From assembly GCA_944383945.1 (NCBI GenBank), contig CALWRL010000001.1, positions 1-32,545 of the forward strand: a DNA stretch of 32,545 nt, given 5' to 3'. The stretch comes from an uncultured Clostridia bacterium (GTDB lineage: Bacteria; Bacillota; Clostridia; Christensenellales; UBA1242). Positions 30,259-32,545 of the stretch are shown piece after piece. The notes below the pieces were generated by a model. The model searched no databases, was not told the origin of the DNA, and worked only from the letters and a program-made list of their open reading frames with translations. Made by a program: the position numbers and the translations under genes. The number at the start of each line of letters is the position of its first letter. The first letter of the stretch is position 1.

Positions 30259-31194
30259 ATGAGCGCTTTAGATATTATTATTGCATGTTTCTGTGCTTTA
30301 ATTGGTTTTTTTATTATTTTTGTTTCATGCGGCTTTTTCGCCTACTTTGTTTCATTAAGAAGAAAAGGAATTGCAGGAAAAGTTATAAACAAAAAATTCC
30401 AATCGGAACTAGCTAGTTATAAAATAGATTATAAGTGGTGGGAAACAGTTCCTTGCGAAAACATCAATTTTAAAATAAAAAATGAAAACATTTCTGTAAC
30501 AACAATAAAAAACGACTCATCAAAAAAAGTTGCAATACTTGTTCATGGCTATTTTGGAAATTTTAAAGATGTTAGCCCTTGGGCTAAAATGTTTTATGAA
30601 AAAGGCTATAACATTGTTGCACCAGACCTTATGTCTCATGGCAATAGCACGGGCAGCAAAATTACTATGGGTTTTATTGAAAAAAATCATTTGTTTCAAT
30701 TAATTTTAAAAAGTGTTGATTGGTTTGGCAAAGATTGCCAAATTGTTCTTTTTGGGGAATCTATGGGCGGAGCAACTGTTTTAATGTGTAGCGAACAAAA
30801 TTTGCCAAAAAATGTGAAATGTGTTGTTTCTGACAGCGCATATTCAAACGCATACAAGGAAATGAAACATACAATATCAAAAAGAACTTTTTTGCCACCT
30901 TTTATGTTTTTGCCTGTTGCAAACTTTTTTTCAATAATTTTTAATAAATGCAATCTAAAAAAAGCAAGCCCTATTGACAGCGTTAAAAAAGCATCTCTTC
31001 CTTTGCTTTTTATTCATGGAAAATCCGACAAATTTGTTCCTTCATCAATGAGCGTGGAAATGTTTGAAGCTTCAAATAAAAAAAATTGCAAGTTGTATCT
31101 TGTTGAAAATGCTGACCACATAAAAAGTTATGCAACCAATCCTTACCAATATGAAAAAGTTGTTTTTTCGTTTGTTGATAATTATGTAAATTAA
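30259..31194 (+). CDS. Membrane-anchored alpha/beta hydrolase
   Basis: A 311-residue serine hydrolase with an N-terminal membrane anchor (about 4-31). The fold is shown by AILVHGYFGN (oxyanion HG at 96-97), APDLMSHGNS and nucleophile elbow GESMGG (166-171, Ser168). The acid is probably Asp257 (HGKSDKFVP) and the base His287 (NADHIKSY). It resembles the YqkD/FrsA-like BAAT group common in Bacillota, where substrates are unknown. The catalytic part should be cytoplasmic if the anchor runs outward, but orientation is not fixed by the sequence. AGAAGG precedes the ATG. Confidence 0.88.
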   Translation: MSALDIIIACFCALIGFFIIFVSCGFFAYFVSLRRKGIAGKVINKKFQSELASYKIDYKWWETVPCENINFKIKNENISVTTIKNDSSKKVAILVHGYFGNFKDVSPWAKMFYEKGYNIVAPDLMSHGNSTGSKITMGFIEKNHLFQLILKSVDWFGKDCQIVLFGESMGGATVLMCSEQNLPKNVKCVVSDSAYSNAYKEMKHTISKRTFLPPFMFLPVANFFSIIFNKCNLKKASPIDSVKKASLPLLFIHGKSDKFVPSSMSVEMFEASNKKNCKLYLVENADHIKSYATNPYQYEKVVFSFVDNYVN

Positions 31195-31205
31195 TTATCA
31201 TTTGT

Positions 31206-31241
31206 TTGACATCTTTTTTTATTAATGCTAATATGTTTTTG
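31206..31241 (+). promoter_or_regulatory. Promoter of the lipoprotein gene
   Basis: The -35 is a perfect TTGACA (31206-31211), the spacer 17 bases and the -10 TAATAT (31229-31234). The expected +1 is near 31241. Confidence 0.7.
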
Positions 31242-31271
31242 CTTTAAAATAAATAATAAAAGGTGGATAGA

Positions 31272-32318
31272 ATGAAAAGATTTATTTCTTGTGCTTTGGC
31301 GTTATGTTTAATAGTTGTGGGGTTTTTGTTTGCCGGCTGCGGTTCTCGTGAAATAGTTTTAAACGGAGGCCCTGCTTACACAGATAAAATTTATGGAAAT
31401 GGTGGCTTTATTGTTACTAAAGGCGATTATGTTTATTTCACAGATTCTTACATTAAATCCTCTTCTTTAGGGTCATCAATAACAAACGAATTAGGAACTG
31501 TTATTGAAACAGGTTTATATCGTGCAAAGATGACAACAGAAATAATTTCAGATGTTGAAACACCTGTTTTAACCGAAGTTAAGTTAATGGTTTCTAAAAC
31601 TGTTGGTTTTGAAAACAGCGGGTTGTATATTTTCAAAGACAAAATATATTTTGCATCACCAACAACAGACAAAGACAGTTCTGGGGTGAGATACGATTTA
31701 ATAACTTTTTACTCATGTAATTTAGATGGTTCAAACTTACAAAAATTTTACCAAACAGAAGAATTTTCCGGCGGTAAATTTTCAATGACAATGATAAACG
31801 AAAAAGTTTACCTTTTAATTTACACAGGCAGCGATATAATAAAGGTTGATGAAAATGGAAATTCAACAACAATGGCAAGCGATGTAACAGGGGCAATTCT
31901 TCCACAAAGAACAACTGTTTTCGAATCTTCTGAAAATCCAAGTGCAATTGAATGCTTTGTTTACTACACGGTTGACAAAGAAAGCCAAGGTAGTATAAAA
32001 ATGGGAAACATTTTATATAAAGCAGAAATTGAAACAGGAAAAGTAACAGAATTATTAAACGAAGAAAGAATTTCAGTAACATTAAATTCGTTAGTATCAG
32101 GAAGAATTTTCTACACAAGAAACAATCTTTTTGCAGAAGGTTCAATTTCAGATTTTAATATATATTCAAACACATTGGACGGAAAAACATTTTATGCAAG
32201 CGAAGTTAAACACTTCGATGAAGATGCAATTAACTATATTGCATTAGGGGAATTTGAAGGCAACAACTTAGGATTTGCATATCTTTCCGCTGACGAAAAA
32301 ATTATAATAAAGAACTAA
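31272..32318 (+). CDS. Lipoprotein with DUF5050-like beta repeats
   Basis: A 348-residue lipoprotein. The signal peptide starts MKRF, has a hydrophobic core and ends in lipobox FAGC, so Cys at about residue 23 is lipidated and the protein sits on the outer face of the membrane. Repeating strands of the type GDYVYFTD, GLYIFKDKIYFAS, NEKVYLLIY and SGRIFYTRN point to a DUF5050-like beta-propeller. No catalytic motif is seen. The ATG at 31272 is preferred over GTG 31263 because AAAGGTGG ends eight bases before it and a signal peptide normally starts with Met-Lys-Arg. No terminator follows. Confidence 0.85.
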   Translation: MKRFISCALALCLIVVGFLFAGCGSREIVLNGGPAYTDKIYGNGGFIVTKGDYVYFTDSYIKSSSLGSSITNELGTVIETGLYRAKMTTEIISDVETPVLTEVKLMVSKTVGFENSGLYIFKDKIYFASPTTDKDSSGVRYDLITFYSCNLDGSNLQKFYQTEEFSGGKFSMTMINEKVYLLIYTGSDIIKVDENGNSTTMASDVTGAILPQRTTVFESSENPSAIECFVYYTVDKESQGSIKMGNILYKAEIETGKVTELLNEERISVTLNSLVSGRIFYTRNNLFAEGSISDFNIYSNTLDGKTFYASEVKHFDEDAINYIALGEFEGNNLGFAYLSADEKIIIKN

Positions 32319-32545
32319 TGAAATAATCTGGGTAAGAAAATATGTTTAAAGAATAATAAACTAAAAATATGAAGAAATATGATATAAAATAATAGCCAGA
32401 AGATTAAAAAGAAGAACTTTATAAAAAATAATAATTAGAATATATTAATACTTTAATGGATTAATTATGAGAATATCTAATTATATTTCTTATCTTATTT
32501 AACTTAAACTGCTTTTAATTAAATTATAAAATATTTTATGAAATA
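32319..32545. other. Gene-free, extremely AT-rich end of window
   Basis: No open frame, hairpin, tRNA or promoter that I can support. By hand count the last 205 bases contain 28 G or C (about 14%), well below the coding regions. It may be a long intergenic region or a low-quality contig end. Confidence 0.6.

Noticed and set aside
31010..31201. Reverse-strand frames within the hydrolase and lipoprotein genes (also 31448-32145)
   Set aside because: They are shadows of well-supported genes with domain evidence and no start signals of their own.

Overview
The window is about 32.5 kb of AT-rich (roughly 30% G+C by eye) bacterial chromosome with dense, mostly housekeeping genes. Gene content and order point to an uncultured, Clostridia-like member of the Bacillota. 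The evidence is a Spo0A-family regulator, YaaT/RicT, WhiA, Veg, DnaE next to PfkA, parA-parB with consensus parS sites, and mnmE-mnmG-rsmG. I cannot name a genus. TGA is an ordinary stop here: it ends yaaT, trmN6, murB and mnmG, three of them in overlaps with the next start.

Layout. 1-1686 (+): 3' end of rpsB, tsf, then a WalJ/YycJ-type metallo-beta-lactamase gene. 1685-2410 (-): a Spo0A-family DNA-binding protein with a degenerate receiver. 2629-5942 (+): holB-yaaT-trmN6-rsmI. 5974-13125 (+): murB, a PHP phosphoesterase gene broken by one in-frame TGA, whiA, dnaE and a divergent pfkA; rapZ and yvcK, usual neighbours of whiA, are absent. 13218-14684 (+): an unrecognised 488-residue protein. 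14711-17080 (-): ftsH with a SHOCT-like module and a long Lys/Glu tail. 17266-24689 (-): the origin-type cluster, reading against the coordinates from an Ig-like membrane-anchored protein through mnmE, mnmG and rsmG, then parA and parB, with two perfect parS sites. 24841-32318: a DUF6512-like membrane protein, a bacterial PH-domain membrane protein, a peptidase-E-like hydrolase, tRNA-Ser(GGA), ychF, uppP, veg, a small membrane protein, an anchored alpha/beta hydrolase and a lipoprotein. The last 227 bases hold no gene and are extremely AT-rich.

How it fits together. Most genes serve translation (rpsB, tsf, trmN6, rsmI, rsmG, mnmE, mnmG, ychF, tRNA-Ser), replication and segregation (holB, dnaE, parA, parB, parS), envelope synthesis (murB, uppP, ftsH) or Bacillota developmental control (Spo0A-like, YaaT, WhiA, Veg).

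I found no defence island, phage, transposon or CRISPR array. The more unusual signals are regulatory or single-residue: (1) four genes whose sigma-A-type promoters put +1 on or next to the start codon, implying leaderless mRNAs; (2) two extended 0A boxes, one beside the Spo0A-like gene and one inside the promoter of the Ig-like/mnmE operon; (3) ParB with Arg in place of the Gly of the CTP-binding GERR motif; (4) an in-frame TGA in an otherwise intact PHP gene; (5) a six-codon micro-ORF that mimics the start of the gene behind it; (6) a PFK lacking the residues of the classical allosteric effector site.
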